NCBI RefSeq assembly: GCF_024345395.1
Contig: NZ_JAGQBA010000005.1
Coordinates: 124,001-188,000, forward strand
Source: Cyanobium sp. Tous-M-B4
GTDB lineage: Bacteria; Cyanobacteriota; Cyanobacteriia; PCC-6307; Cyanobiaceae
DNA length: 64,000 bases
Direction: 5' to 3'
Shown here one piece after another: positions 34,493-44,009 of this stretch. A model generated the notes under the pieces. The model was not told where the DNA came from. It saw only the letters and a list, made by a program, of their open reading frames with translations, and searched no databases. Numbering within the stretch: position 1 is the stretch's first letter; the number at the start of each line of letters is the position of its first letter. A program made the translations under genes and the position numbers.

Positions 34493-37400
34493 TCATTGCA
34501 GTAAGACCTTGCGGTCGTTGCCTAGCTCTGCTTCGCAGCGCTGGCGGATGCGGTTGAGCACGTCGTCGAGGCCCGCCGCATCGAAGGGTTCGCGACACAG
34601 CTCGCGCACACTCACCGTGCTCACCTCCTGCTCGGGGAAGGCCCACTTCTGGGCGATCTGCTCCTGCTGGCGCAGCAAGCCTTCGAGCATCGCCGGCTGA
34701 TCGCGTAGCCGCACCAGATCCAGGGCCTCGGCGTCGCTGGCCTTCTGCTGCAGCGGTGCCTTCAGCTGCTGCTGCCGCTCTGGCTCCAGCGCCGTAAAGC
34801 CAGGGGTCTGCTCCAACTGCTGCACGCGCTGCTGCACCTGAGCAGCAAGGGCCTGCTGGGCTGCCTGGCGCCGCTGCGCGTAGGCCTCCTCCAACTTCCT
34901 GGTGAGCTGGTCGATCTCAGGCAGCTTCTCGTAAAAGCTTGGTGCCTGCAGCCGATCGTCCAGCGCCGCCTGTTCCGCGTGCAGTTCCGCCGGCAGATCA
35001 GCCTCCTGCAGCAGCTGGCCCCAGATCTCAGCGCTCAGGGCTTTTCGAGCACGCTGCAAATCAGCGCTGCGGCTAGCGAGCGTCTCCTGGATTCCCTTGG
35101 CCTTCTGCCAGGCCTCCTTGACGGCTTCTGCGCTGCTCTTGAACGCCAGCACCACCTCCTCATCGTTGTTGTCCTGCCAGGTGGACACCTGCTCACTGGC
35201 CTGCTCCAGCACCTCAATTCCTGGCAGCTGCAGCGGTGCCAGCGCCCGGCTGGCGCTGTTGAGTTCGGCATTGACGCCCACCGCCACTACGCGGATCTCA
35301 CGGGCTAGGGGGCCTGGCTGCACGCCAGCGACGGTTTTGCCCGCAAACTTCTGGAACAGCTGGCTTGCTTGCAGCACGTCTTCTGGCTTCAGCTTGCCGG
35401 CGTGGGCGACAAAAAGCGTGGCGCGGAAGGTGCTGTTGTTGGTGAATAGGGGCCGCACCTGGGGGTTGGCGGTGCCCACAAAGCTCTGGGCGTTGTGGGT
35501 GGCCTTGAACTTGCCTGCCACCTGCAGGGCCGCCACCAGAAACCTCACCGCATCGAGAGTCCAGCCGTAAGGAGCAGCACCAAAGTGATCGGCCAGCTCT
35601 TTGCCGCTCCAGCCGGCACTCTTCACCTGGCTGCGGTTGAGCACCGCCTGCAGCGCTGGGCGGTTGGTGTCGATCACCCACTGGCCGCCTTCCTCCTTGC
35701 AAAGCCGCAGCTTTTCGATTGAGCCGGTGAGGCCCTTGAGGTTGTCGGCGCTGAGCAGCTTGGTGAGCTCCTCGCTGCTGGGGCTCACCTCCGCTTCACC
35801 AAAGCGGGCGTAGATCTTGGCCAGCCCCTCCTTGAGCGCCTCGCGCATCGCATCAACGGCGCTGGCGGGATTGGCTGGAAGCTCACAGATGCCGCCATTG
35901 AGCAGGATCTTGCCGTGGATCAGGGTTTGCTCCAGCAGGCGGCAGGCCTCCTTCTGGAAGCCAGCCAGCTTGCGGCGCTCCTCGCTGACCAGCTGCACCT
36001 GCCCTTTGTCGGTGGCGCCCTTGCCTTTGAGATCGATCACCTTCTGGGAGCGGAACCACTCGCCCAGGGTTCGATCCAGCTCTTGGCTGGCGCACATCGC
36101 CCAGAAGAAGGTATTGGTCTCCTGCTGGCTGGTCTGGCGCAGCTGCTCCACCCGCTCTTCTTGCACCTCGCTGCTAGCAACCCGCTCCACCTTCACGGGC
36201 ACATCACCCTTCACCAGCTCGCTGCCGCGGAAGTTGAGGGCAGCCTTGAAGCTCTTGACGCCACTCCCTAGAGCTGCGCTTGGCACCGGCTCCCAGATCA
36301 GCTTGAGGGCCTCAGCCAGCAGCCCATTGCGCTCTGGCACCGAGGGTGCCTGCTGGTTGCGGGTCTGCTCCCAGTCTTCCTCTTGCGCAGTGGGGATCTT
36401 GTAGGTGCCGTCGGCCGCCTTGCGGATAAGGTTGCGTTCAGCTAGGTGCCGGCAGGCCTCCTGCACCTGGGATTCGAGCGAATCTGCATCGATGGCTGGG
36501 TGCAGCACCACGGCCACATTGCGCTCAGTGGCCGGCACCTGATCGACGAACTGCAGCAGGCAGATCGCCTTGGCCACCGGCACCGCCAGCGGATGATCGG
36601 CCTTGCTGGCGATATCGACGATCTTGCCGCGGTACTGCGAATCGATGTTGTTGCTCTGCAGATCAAACACCCGATCCAGGGTCACAAGCGAGCCCACCTG
36701 CTTGTCAGCCAGCCCGCTTTGGGGATTGGTGAGCAGCTCCTGGGCCAGCTTGATGATCGCCCGGTTGGCACCGCCGAACTGCTTGCTGGCGCCCCCGGAG
36801 AGGCGCAGACCCGACACCACCTGAATGATCAGCTCGATCTGATACGGCAGCAGGGGGTAGAGGGCCGCGAAGCCTTTGGCGCCCAGCTCGGGCAAGCGAA
36901 TCTTGGTGTCGAGCTTTGTGTGGGTGGCCAGGCGGCCCTGATGCTGCTGGAACAGCTCGGTGAGGGTCACCTCTCCCTGGGCGCTCTTGCCCAGAACCCG
37001 CCGGCTGGTCACCTCAGCGATGTCGGAGGGCTCCAGCACCGGCTTGTAGGGGAAGCGATCCTGCAGACGCGCCAGCTCGGTGCGGTTGTCGTCGAGGTAA
37101 CCCACCACATCGGAGAGCTTCTCCTGGGAGGTGACCATCACCCACACCCTGCCGCGGCCCTTAATGCCCAGCTGCTGCACGATCGCCTGTAGATCAAGCA
37201 TCTTCTGGATGTCGCGGGCCACGTACTGGCCCACCTCATCCACCACAAACATCAGCTGCTTACCGGGATGCTTGCGAGCGAGTAGCTCGATGGTGCGCTC
37301 CGCCAGGCTGGCAGGTGTGATCGGCACGTTTTGATCGCGGGCGTTTTTAAGCCAGCTGTCTTTCTCGGCGTAGGTCTGCGGTTCTATGGCCTGCATCACG

Positions 37401-38029
37401 GCACTGGCCCTAGGCATCGCCTGCAGCAGGCGCGTCTTGGCGATCGCCCAGTCTTCTCCTGGGTAGAGCTCAGCAAAGGCAGCAAGGAAGGCCTGCAGCT
37501 GGCCCTGCTCTTCCAGCTCGATTTCTAGTTCGGCCACCTCCAGGCTGCTGGAGTAGCCGAGGTGATCAAGCAGCTTGCGATAGAAGATCTTGGTGAGATC
37601 TTCGCTGGCATTGACGTTGCGATCCGCCGAGACATCAAAGATGATTGCTTCTGTGGGGATCTGCTCCTTGATCGCCCCCAGCAACGCCTTGATCGCCTGA
37701 TTATTAGCTCGCTGCGCCAGTAGGTCGCCTGCACTGACGCCGCCCAGGTCCCGGTTGCTGATCGCTAGGCCCACATATTTGGCGAAGCTCGACTTACCTG
37801 CCCCGAAGAAGCCCGCCACCCAGATCGCAATCGCTTCGCTGGGTTGATTCACCGACTGGCGATAACCCTCCAGCACCTTGAGCATGCTGCTCTCAATCGA
37901 TTCGGTGAGGATGTATTCATCGATCTCCTGGCGCACGATCGCCACATCGTCTTGATCGACCTTGATCACTTCCTCGATCTTGCGATCGATCCGGCCGGAG
38001 AAGAGTTCGCGAATGGTTTGGGTAGTCAT
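34493..38029 (-). CDS. brxC: BREX P-loop ATPase BrxC
   Basis: 1178 residues, normal length. Walker A GFFGAGKSSF near residue 75, Walker B LMFVVDEVGQYVA near residue 262, then a long helical body with a coiled coil rich in Gln and Ala at residues about 960-1100. BrxC is a large ATPase required for defence, probably scaffolding the complex with BrxB, PglX and PglZ. It starts two bases after the brxB stop. Confidence 0.9.
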   Translation of the reverse strand: MTTQTIRELFSGRIDRKIEEVIKVDQDDVAIVRQEIDEYILTESIESSMLKVLEGYRQSVNQPSEAIAIWVAGFFGAGKSSFAKYVGLAISNRDLGGVSAGDLLAQRANNQAIKALLGAIKEQIPTEAIIFDVSADRNVNASEDLTKIFYRKLLDHLGYSSSLEVAELEIELEEQGQLQAFLAAFAELYPGEDWAIAKTRLLQAMPRASAVMQAIEPQTYAEKDSWLKNARDQNVPITPASLAERTIELLARKHPGKQLMFVVDEVGQYVARDIQKMLDLQAIVQQLGIKGRGRVWVMVTSQEKLSDVVGYLDDNRTELARLQDRFPYKPVLEPSDIAEVTSRRVLGKSAQGEVTLTELFQQHQGRLATHTKLDTKIRLPELGAKGFAALYPLLPYQIELIIQVVSGLRLSGGASKQFGGANRAIIKLAQELLTNPQSGLADKQVGSLVTLDRVFDLQSNNIDSQYRGKIVDIASKADHPLAVPVAKAICLLQFVDQVPATERNVAVVLHPAIDADSLESQVQEACRHLAERNLIRKAADGTYKIPTAQEEDWEQTRNQQAPSVPERNGLLAEALKLIWEPVPSAALGSGVKSFKAALNFRGSELVKGDVPVKVERVASSEVQEERVEQLRQTSQQETNTFFWAMCASQELDRTLGEWFRSQKVIDLKGKGATDKGQVQLVSEERRKLAGFQKEACRLLEQTLIHGKILLNGGICELPANPASAVDAMREALKEGLAKIYARFGEAEVSPSSEELTKLLSADNLKGLTGSIEKLRLCKEEGGQWVIDTNRPALQAVLNRSQVKSAGWSGKELADHFGAAPYGWTLDAVRFLVAALQVAGKFKATHNAQSFVGTANPQVRPLFTNNSTFRATLFVAHAGKLKPEDVLQASQLFQKFAGKTVAGVQPGPLAREIRVVAVGVNAELNSASRALAPLQLPGIEVLEQASEQVSTWQDNNDEEVVLAFKSSAEAVKEAWQKAKGIQETLASRSADLQRARKALSAEIWGQLLQEADLPAELHAEQAALDDRLQAPSFYEKLPEIDQLTRKLEEAYAQRRQAAQQALAAQVQQRVQQLEQTPGFTALEPERQQQLKAPLQQKASDAEALDLVRLRDQPAMLEGLLRQQEQIAQKWAFPEQEVSTVSVRELCREPFDAAGLDDVLNRIRQRCEAELGNDRKVLLQ

Positions 38030-38031
38030 GG

Positions 38032-38658
38032 TCAGGCGAACAGCTTGGGGCGGTAGTTGTGGTCGGCATCTGCTTCATCCATAAAGCGCAGCCCTGCTGG
38101 ACCATCCCGCTGGCCGGGGTAGAAGAGCACCACCGGATGCAGCACCCGGTTGCGCAGGTTCTCAAGCAGGGCCGACGGGCGGTGCAGGTCAAAGAGCGAC
38201 CCCACCCGCTCCAGAAACACGAGGTGGCTGCTGGTCGGCTTGGAGGTATCCACCGCCTGCGCCACCAGCTCATCCAAGGGCACCGCTCCAGCTGCCTTGC
38301 CGCTGAGCACATCCCGCAGGGTGTCGCGCACCAGCTCTGGCCCCAGCGAGGCTTCTGCCTCAGCGATCTCCTCCAGCGACAGGCCGGCGGCTTTGATCGC
38401 CTGCTCCAGCAGGGCAGCCAGTGAAAGCCGCTGCACTGTCTTGCCCGCGTTCTCCAGCCGGATGGTGAGATCGCGCAGCTCAGCTCTGAGCTCCCATTCG
38501 TCCTCCGGTGGATACAGAAAAATCCCGAAGGGCATGTCGGTGTAGGTGCTCAGCCCTGCCCCGGAGTCAGCGGCAGTAAGTACGGGCTCAAGTTGCTGCT
38601 GCAGGCAGCGCTGCCACTCCTTCATGCCTGCGCCGCGAGTTCCCAGCGTCTGGCTCAT
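38032..38658 (-). CDS. brxB: BREX protein BrxB (DUF1788)
   Basis: 208 residues from ATG 38658, which overlaps the brxA stop (ATGA). Family-like segments include DMPFGIFLYPPEDEWELRAE, SSHLVFLERVGSLFDLHRPS and the end HPVVLFYPGQRDGPAGLRFM. BrxB is needed for assembly of the BREX complex; its activity is unknown. It is flanked by brxA and brxC in the order standard for types 1 and 6. Confidence 0.85.
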   Translation of the reverse strand: MSQTLGTRGAGMKEWQRCLQQQLEPVLTAADSGAGLSTYTDMPFGIFLYPPEDEWELRAELRDLTIRLENAGKTVQRLSLAALLEQAIKAAGLSLEEIAEAEASLGPELVRDTLRDVLSGKAAGAVPLDELVAQAVDTSKPTSSHLVFLERVGSLFDLHRPSALLENLRNRVLHPVVLFYPGQRDGPAGLRFMDEADADHNYRPKLFA

Positions 38659-39644
38659 GACCACACCTCCTGCACCAGGGCCTCGGCGCTGCTGGCCGGC
38701 AGCTTGAGATCCACCACTGATCCAGCGCGGTAGTAGCTGATCACCTTCGCCTGGTGCAGCAGCAGCAAGCGGTGCTCCAGCTCCGCCTCCGGCAGCCGGA
38801 ACCACAGCCAGCGCGGATCGGCCAGGGCAGCTGCGGTGGTGCGGTTGCTGGCCAGGGCCTGCAGCAGCACATAGAGCAGGGGCTCATCAGCCAGGTAGTA
38901 GGCCGTGAAGCGGCGCTTAACGCGGCCCTGCAGCAGCCCAAGATCCACTCCCGCCTTGAGCAGGCCGCCGGCGACGCGCTTGCGGGTGGCCTCGCTCCAC
39001 TCCGCGACCTCGGGATGACCTTGGGCGCCCGTGCTCTCCAGCCAGGTGAGCACCTGGGCTGTTTGCAGTAGGTCAGCACCGTCGCGATGCACCTGGGCGC
39101 TCCAGCGCAGTCCGTCGCCGAGGAGCTGCTCGCTGTTGGCCAGGTGCCAGAGAAGCAGCGATTTCCAGTGGCGTTGGCCGGTTTCCGTCCGCGCCGCCAG
39201 CACCAGGGCCCGATCACGCCCCGCTGGCTCGAAGCGGGAACTGAGGGCACTGCAGACCTTCTTAAGCCAGGCCTGGGTGGGGGCGCCGATGCTGTTGCTC
39301 TGGCGCAGCTGTTCGAGGTTGGCGCGCTTGCTGGCCACCAGCTCCCAGCCCTGCAGCGCCTGCAGGGTGTCGCTAACTAAGGGACCGCGAATAAGGCCAT
39401 CGCTCCGGTAAGGGGGGATAGCGGCTGTTTTGGCTTTTGACTTGGCCGTGCGCTTGGGCGTGGTCTTGGCTGCTGGTGCCGCTGGCTTGGGCTGGGGTTC
39501 GGCCTTCGCCTTGACAGATGTTTTCTCGCTTGCTTTGCGTGCCGGCTTGGGGGCCGCCGGCTTTGCCGGAGCAGCCGCCGTCTTCTCGGTGGTGGGAGCA
39601 GCCGCTACCGCCGGCTTGCGCCTGGTCTTGGTTGCCGCTGCCAT
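38655..39644 (-). CDS. brxA: BREX protein BrxA (DUF1819) with a histone H1-like N-terminal tail
   Basis: 329 residues from ATG 39644, overlapping the brxE stop (TGATG). Residues about 90-329 look like BrxA: IPPYRSDGLIRGPLVSDTLQ, then GWELVASKRANLEQLRQSNS, LGLLQGRVKRRFTAYYLADE, and a basic-helical end. The preceding 80 to 90 residues are made almost only of Lys, Ala, Pro, Thr and Arg (for example PAKPAAPKPARKASEKTSVK). This resembles eukaryotic H1 or bacterial AlgP-like tails and is absent from the usual roughly 200-residue BrxA. BrxA is a DNA-binding BREX factor, so the tail may strengthen DNA contact. Confidence 0.85.
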   Translation of the reverse strand: MAAATKTRRKPAVAAAPTTEKTAAAPAKPAAPKPARKASEKTSVKAKAEPQPKPAAPAAKTTPKRTAKSKAKTAAIPPYRSDGLIRGPLVSDTLQALQGWELVASKRANLEQLRQSNSIGAPTQAWLKKVCSALSSRFEPAGRDRALVLAARTETGQRHWKSLLLWHLANSEQLLGDGLRWSAQVHRDGADLLQTAQVLTWLESTGAQGHPEVAEWSEATRKRVAGGLLKAGVDLGLLQGRVKRRFTAYYLADEPLLYVLLQALASNRTTAAALADPRWLWFRLPEAELEHRLLLLHQAKVISYYRAGSVVDLKLPASSAEALVQEVWS

Positions 39645-40204
39645 CAGCCTGGCACCTGCAGGTAGGGCACCACCAGCTGGCCGGGCTGGCCGCAGACGAA
39701 CGCTGCTGCCAGCCGCTCTATGTGCCCCTGGTTGATCTCGAAGGGAGCGTCCAACCGCAAGGCCTTGGCGGTCTGTGGGGTCTGGTTCCGTGCCCAGTCG
39801 AGCGCCTCCGAATCCAGCTCGGCCAGCTCGACCAGCGCCTGGGGCCATTGCTCCGTACTCAGGGCCCAGGCCGCCTGGAAGCAGTCCGCCCACTCCTGGG
39901 GTGCATCCAGCCAGCGGTTGCGCTCGTTCTCGTACGCGTCTTCCAGCTGGGGCGTCAGCCGAAATAAATGACAGGTGATCGCTCCTCCCGGGCTGGGCTG
40001 AATCCCCAAGGCCTCGTCGCAGGCCAGCTGGGCCACCCGGAAGCCAGCCCTGGTCTGCGCGAACGGCGAGGAACGCGGAAAGCCCTGCTGGAACAGGAAC
40101 TCCCCAGTGCTCGTCAATACGCCACTGTTCCACCAGCCCAGCCGCTGGGTCTCGCCCAGGGCCGCCACCACCAGGCGAAGCTTGAAGAGCTGGCGGAAGT
40201 CCAT
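39644..40204 (-). CDS. brxE: BREX protein BrxE
   Basis: 186 residues from ATG 40204. Recognised by FKLRLVVAALGETQRLGWWN followed by TSTGEFLFQQGFPRSSPFAQ and the end of the first domain with ITCHLFRL, a pattern I associate with the BrxE family of about 190 residues. BrxE is known as the first gene of type 6 BREX; its activity is not established. It heads this operon, 168 bases downstream of the LysR-like gene. The name is from memory of the family and needs a search. Confidence 0.65.
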   Translation of the reverse strand: MDFRQLFKLRLVVAALGETQRLGWWNSGVLTSTGEFLFQQGFPRSSPFAQTRAGFRVAQLACDEALGIQPSPGGAITCHLFRLTPQLEDAYENERNRWLDAPQEWADCFQAAWALSTEQWPQALVELAELDSEALDWARNQTPQTAKALRLDAPFEINQGHIERLAAAFVCGQPGQLVVPYLQVPG

Positions 40205-40324
40205 CCGGGTGGGGCAGGGTGCGGCTATCTCGCCCCAGGATGATGCCTTAATGGCGCAGCTGGCCAGTGATTGGCAAAACCCTGCAGCACAAGGGGTTTG
40301 CTCGCTGGCCGAGGCAGTTCCACA

Positions 40325-40353
40325 ATTATGCGCTGGGTGCATATTTTTGAAGC
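40325..40353 (-). promoter_or_regulatory. Possible BREX promoter
   Basis: On the minus strand a CATAAT (-10-like) follows TTCAAA (-35-like) with about 15 bases between, in an AT-richer patch of the gap 40205-40372 upstream of brxE. The spacing is shorter than optimal, so this is only a candidate. Confidence 0.3.
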
Positions 40354-40372
40354 CATTGGCTATACAACCCCC

Positions 40373-41278
40373 TCACTCCGCAGCCCCCTCGCCAGCACCC
40401 ACCCCTTCTTCCAACGACCCCTCCAACCCCAGTAGGGCCCCAGCTCCCCGGGCCACGGCCCGGAAGGCGCGTCGCTGGATTACCCGCAGCGTTGCCTTGG
40501 CTGCTGCAGGTGCCTGCAGCTCCTGGGGCAGCAGCAGCCACAACTGTTCTTGCAGAAACAGCCCATCGGCAACCGGCACCAGACCCTGCTCCTGCCACCA
40601 GCTTCTGGGGGCCAAGGCCGGGCAGAGCGGCACCGCTACGGGCCGCTGCTGCAGCTGCTCTAGCCAGGCCTGCGGGTCCTGCCAGACCCGTGAGGCGCGC
40701 TCCAGGTTGCCGATGCAGGACTCGAGCTCCCCATGCAGCAGGGGCATGATCTGGGCAGCGGGCAGCAACACCTGCTCCTTCCACACGTCAGCCCAGCGCT
40801 GATGGGCCACTAGCTGCAGCGGCAAGGTTCCCAGCGGCAGCACCTGCACTCCAGGCCAGTGCGGCAGCTCCCCGCTTGCCAGCTCCTGGTTATGGCAAAG
40901 GGAGGAGACCAGCGCTCCATCGATCACGCCCTGGGCCACCAGCGTTGCCCAGTCGCCGGCGGGATGGAAGCAGGGCGGCACCTGCAACACCCCGGGCAGC
41001 CCAGCAAGCAGCGACTGGTGCAGCGCATCGGTGCCCAGCCGCAACCGGCCGTCTTCTAGGCGATGGGCCCTGCTGGCCAGACGCAGGAAGCGCAGGCTGC
41101 TGCTCCCTCCCCAGCGGCACACCTTGCGGGGACCACGCGCAGGTTGGAGGCGGAACTGCTCAGCCAGCTCCCAGTAGCTGCGGCTCACCGTGGTCTGGTG
41201 CATCGATAGGGAGCGGGCGGCGCGCATCTGACTGCCGCTGACTTCCATCAGATCCAGCACGTGCAGGTTGAGCAGCAT
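40373..41278 (-). CDS. LysR-like transcriptional regulator
   Basis: 301 residues from ATG 41278. N-terminal winged-helix motif: LDLMEVSGSQMRAARSLSMH followed by QTTVSRSYWELAEQF, typical of LysR HTH. The rest resembles a substrate-binding domain, with hydrophobic strands and GVQVLPLGTLPLQLVAHQ. It lies directly upstream of the BREX operon on the same strand and divergent from the kinase/WYL gene. It could control either neighbour; which one is unknown. Confidence 0.6.
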   Translation of the reverse strand: MLLNLHVLDLMEVSGSQMRAARSLSMHQTTVSRSYWELAEQFRLQPARGPRKVCRWGGSSSLRFLRLASRAHRLEDGRLRLGTDALHQSLLAGLPGVLQVPPCFHPAGDWATLVAQGVIDGALVSSLCHNQELASGELPHWPGVQVLPLGTLPLQLVAHQRWADVWKEQVLLPAAQIMPLLHGELESCIGNLERASRVWQDPQAWLEQLQQRPVAVPLCPALAPRSWWQEQGLVPVADGLFLQEQLWLLLPQELQAPAAAKATLRVIQRRAFRAVARGAGALLGLEGSLEEGVGAGEGAAE

Positions 41279-41520
41279 CTCGGGTGGCCTGTAGGACTTG
41301 CGCCGCCGCCGCGCAGGCGGCACAACGGCAGCAGAACGCTGGATTGACACGGCAGCGCGGCAGCAGAACGGGGCAATCAGCCTTGCCCTTTTCCAGCTCC
41401 CGTCCACCCTCCCTCCCGCGAAGAACCCAGCCGGCTGAAACCCCCTGCCAGCACTGAGCCGGCCGCTCCAGTTGGTTGGCGGCTATTGCCGCGGGCCGTA
41501 AGGGCCAGCAACCTGCAGCA

Positions 41521-43701
41521 ATGGAGCCCCTGCGCTGTCACCTACTAATCGGCCCGCCCGCCAGTGGCAAGAGCACCACTGCTACGGCTCTCGCCCCTTT
41601 GCTTGCAGGGCCTGAGGGGCAGCCGGCGGTGGTGCTCGCGACCGATGCGATCCGCGCTGAGGTGTTCGGCGATTCGGCCGTTCAGGGGCCCTGGCCGTCG
41701 ATCCAGCAGCGGCTGCATGAGCGGTTGATCGGTGCGGTGGCAGCCGGTATGCCGGTGATCGTGGATGCCACCCATGCCCAGCGGCCCTGGCGGCTGGCGA
41801 TCACCCAGCAGCTGGCCTTACCCAGGCCAGTGGAGTGGATCGGCTGGTGGCACTTCACACCGGTGAGCACCTGCCTGCGCTGGAACGAGAAACGGGAGCG
41901 CCCCGTTCCCGTCCCGGTGATTCGCCGCATGGCCGCTGCCTTGGCGGATGAGGCCTTTGGTCCGGGGCGGGCGGAAGGCTTTGCCTCGGTGGTGGCGGTG
42001 CAGCCCACCCAGCAGCGCGACCTCACTACTTATTTACGTAGCGAACTCTCCCGTCTCACCCGCCGCATCAGCGCGGCCTGCAATCGCCAGCACCAGTTGC
42101 TGCTCCACGGCCACTCGCGCCTGCTTGATCTAGAGCGGCTGCTCTACCTGCTGCAGCTGCTCGCGGCGCACCCCGATCTGGCGACAACCGATCAGGGCAG
42201 CCGCGAGGCCCTAGAAACGCTCGTTTCACCGCTGCCCAGCGGTGAGCTGCCCCAGCGGGCGGCCGCCCTGCTGCGCACGCTCCATGGCGTCTGCTACGGC
42301 GATGCCGAGGCTGTACGCCGCGATCTGGCCTGGCTGGAGGGCCAGGGCTTCTTCTCCGCCACCCCCGTGACAACGGGGATTCAGCCCCTGCCCCTGCTGG
42401 CTGCCACCTCTGAGGAGCAGGCCCCCCGCAGTGGCGGCGTCCATGGCGGTCAGCCGCCGATGGCTGATGCAGCGGTGTTTGTGCGGGTGATGACGCTGCT
42501 GCGCCATCTGCTGCAGACGCCCTTTGACCGGCCACCGGAAGGTCCGGGGGCACTGGCGATGCAGCGGCACCTGCTGGAGCGTCTCGCTGAGATCCCCGGC
42601 GGCCACGGCTCAGGTGAGCTGGCGACGCTGCGCAAGGACATCGAGAAGACCCTCACCCCTTACGGCTTTCGGCTGCACCACGACAACCCCCGCCATGGCT
42701 ACTGCCTTGGCACCGCCCTGCTCTCAGCGCCGCGGCTGGTGGAAATCCATGGGGTGGTGCAACACGCGGCCCAGCGGCTGGGTGATCCCACTGCGCAGGA
42801 TCTGCTCGATGAGCTGGAGCAACGCCTGGCCTGGGGCGGCATCGAGGTGACGGCCGCGCCGCCGTTACGCACCTATCTCGATGGCGCCCATCCCGGTGCG
42901 GAGACCCTGCAGCGGGGCAGCCTGGCGGAACCAAGGGAAGCTGAGCGGATCGAGACAGCGATCTTGGAGCACCGGCGCGTACGCCTGCTGCGCCAGAGCA
43001 CCTTTGGCGGCGGCGACAACCGCGGCGAGGAGATCCGCGCCTGGCCCCTGCAGCTGGTCTTCTCAGCGGGGCTCTGGCACCTGGCCTGGGAGGACGACGC
43101 CATCGGCCGGCCCCATGGGTTGCTGCAGAGCGAACGACTGGAGCAGCTGGTGTTCCTGCAGGCCGAACCGCGGGGTCGCCGCAACGAATCCGACCACAGC
43201 ACCGCGCTCGCCAGGCTGCAGCGGCTGCTTCATCACTGCGGCGGCATCGAGCTGGGTGATGACCTCACAGCCCAAGAGGGTCTCTGCCAGCCCAGCAGCG
43301 AGCAGCGCCGCCGCCAGCTGCAGACCCTGCGCCTGTCCTGCAAGAGCGAGGCCTACGCCGCCATTCGCCAGGGACAGCTTCCCTTCTCCCTCGACCAGAT
43401 CCGGCTGGAACGGCCGGCTAAGCAAGCAAAGCCCACGGCTGCGGCCCAGGGCACCACAGCCGACTCGGTGCATCCGGAGCTGGCCCAGGTGCTGACGCCC
43501 AACCCCAGCGGCGACAGCCATCCTCATCCGGTGGAGATCGACCTGCCGCCCTGGATCCTGGCCCGCGGCGTCGCCCTGCGCCGCTGGCTCTTCTCCCACG
43601 GCAGTGCCCTACGCATCGAGGCACCGGAAGCGCTGCGCCAGGAGCAGCAGGGCCAGGCGCTGGAGATGCTGGCTTTGGCTCAGCGACGCCCCGGCAGTTG
43701 A
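41521..43701 (+). CDS. P-loop kinase fused to WYL domain
   Basis: 726 residues from ATG 41521. Walker A IGPPASGKSTTATAL at about residue 10 with VIVDATHAQRPW further on marks an AAA_33/zeta-like predicted kinase (residues 1-170). The middle is helical with winged-helix-like segments (DAEAVRRDLAWLEGQGFFSA; TLRKDIEKTLTPYGFRLHHD). A WYL domain follows at about residues 470-555 (WPLQLVFSAGLWHLAWEDDA; LLQSERLEQLVFLQ), plus a C-terminal part. WYL domains sense ligands and regulate phage-defence genes (BrxR is one such). The kinase fusion is unusual. A broken second copy is found at 49.9-50.5 kb. Confidence 0.7.
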   Translation: MEPLRCHLLIGPPASGKSTTATALAPLLAGPEGQPAVVLATDAIRAEVFGDSAVQGPWPSIQQRLHERLIGAVAAGMPVIVDATHAQRPWRLAITQQLALPRPVEWIGWWHFTPVSTCLRWNEKRERPVPVPVIRRMAAALADEAFGPGRAEGFASVVAVQPTQQRDLTTYLRSELSRLTRRISAACNRQHQLLLHGHSRLLDLERLLYLLQLLAAHPDLATTDQGSREALETLVSPLPSGELPQRAAALLRTLHGVCYGDAEAVRRDLAWLEGQGFFSATPVTTGIQPLPLLAATSEEQAPRSGGVHGGQPPMADAAVFVRVMTLLRHLLQTPFDRPPEGPGALAMQRHLLERLAEIPGGHGSGELATLRKDIEKTLTPYGFRLHHDNPRHGYCLGTALLSAPRLVEIHGVVQHAAQRLGDPTAQDLLDELEQRLAWGGIEVTAAPPLRTYLDGAHPGAETLQRGSLAEPREAERIETAILEHRRVRLLRQSTFGGGDNRGEEIRAWPLQLVFSAGLWHLAWEDDAIGRPHGLLQSERLEQLVFLQAEPRGRRNESDHSTALARLQRLLHHCGGIELGDDLTAQEGLCQPSSEQRRRQLQTLRLSCKSEAYAAIRQGQLPFSLDQIRLERPAKQAKPTAAAQGTTADSVHPELAQVLTPNPSGDSHPHPVEIDLPPWILARGVALRRWLFSHGSALRIEAPEALRQEQQGQALEMLALAQRRPGS

Positions 43702-43770
43702 GCTCGAACGTGGGATTGGGCTTAACGTTGAGGTGTGGCTCCGTGTTGTCAGCGCAGGCCACCTGCCGCC

Positions 43771-44001
43771 ATGCCCCCTGCCGATTACGCCACTGAACAG
43801 CCCGAGGCTCCCTTCTCCGTGCGCCGCAGGCAGCGCGGGGGACGACGGATCGTGCAGGTGAGCAGCTCGCTCAGCGCTATGGATGCTCTGCGGGCACGGA
43901 TCCGTTCGCAGAGCAAAGCGGTGGCAGAGCACATCGCCACCGATGCGGAGGCCAGTGACTTCATTGCCGACTGGGGCACGCCTGAACCCCTCAACCGCTG
44001 A
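43771..44001 (+). CDS. Antitoxin of MazF-type pair
   Basis: 76 residues from ATG 43771 (MPPADYATEQPEAPFSVRRR). A basic middle and acidic end (EHIATDAEASDFIADWG) fit a small antitoxin. It is followed nine bases later by the MazF-like toxin gene, which is the main evidence. Confidence 0.6.
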   Translation: MPPADYATEQPEAPFSVRRRQRGGRRIVQVSSSLSAMDALRARIRSQSKAVAEHIATDAEASDFIADWGTPEPLNR

Positions 44002-44009
44002 AGACAGGC

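Noticed and set aside
36446-37192. 248-residue frame antisense to brxC
   Set aside because: Shadow of the BrxC ATPase; no ribosome site or motif.
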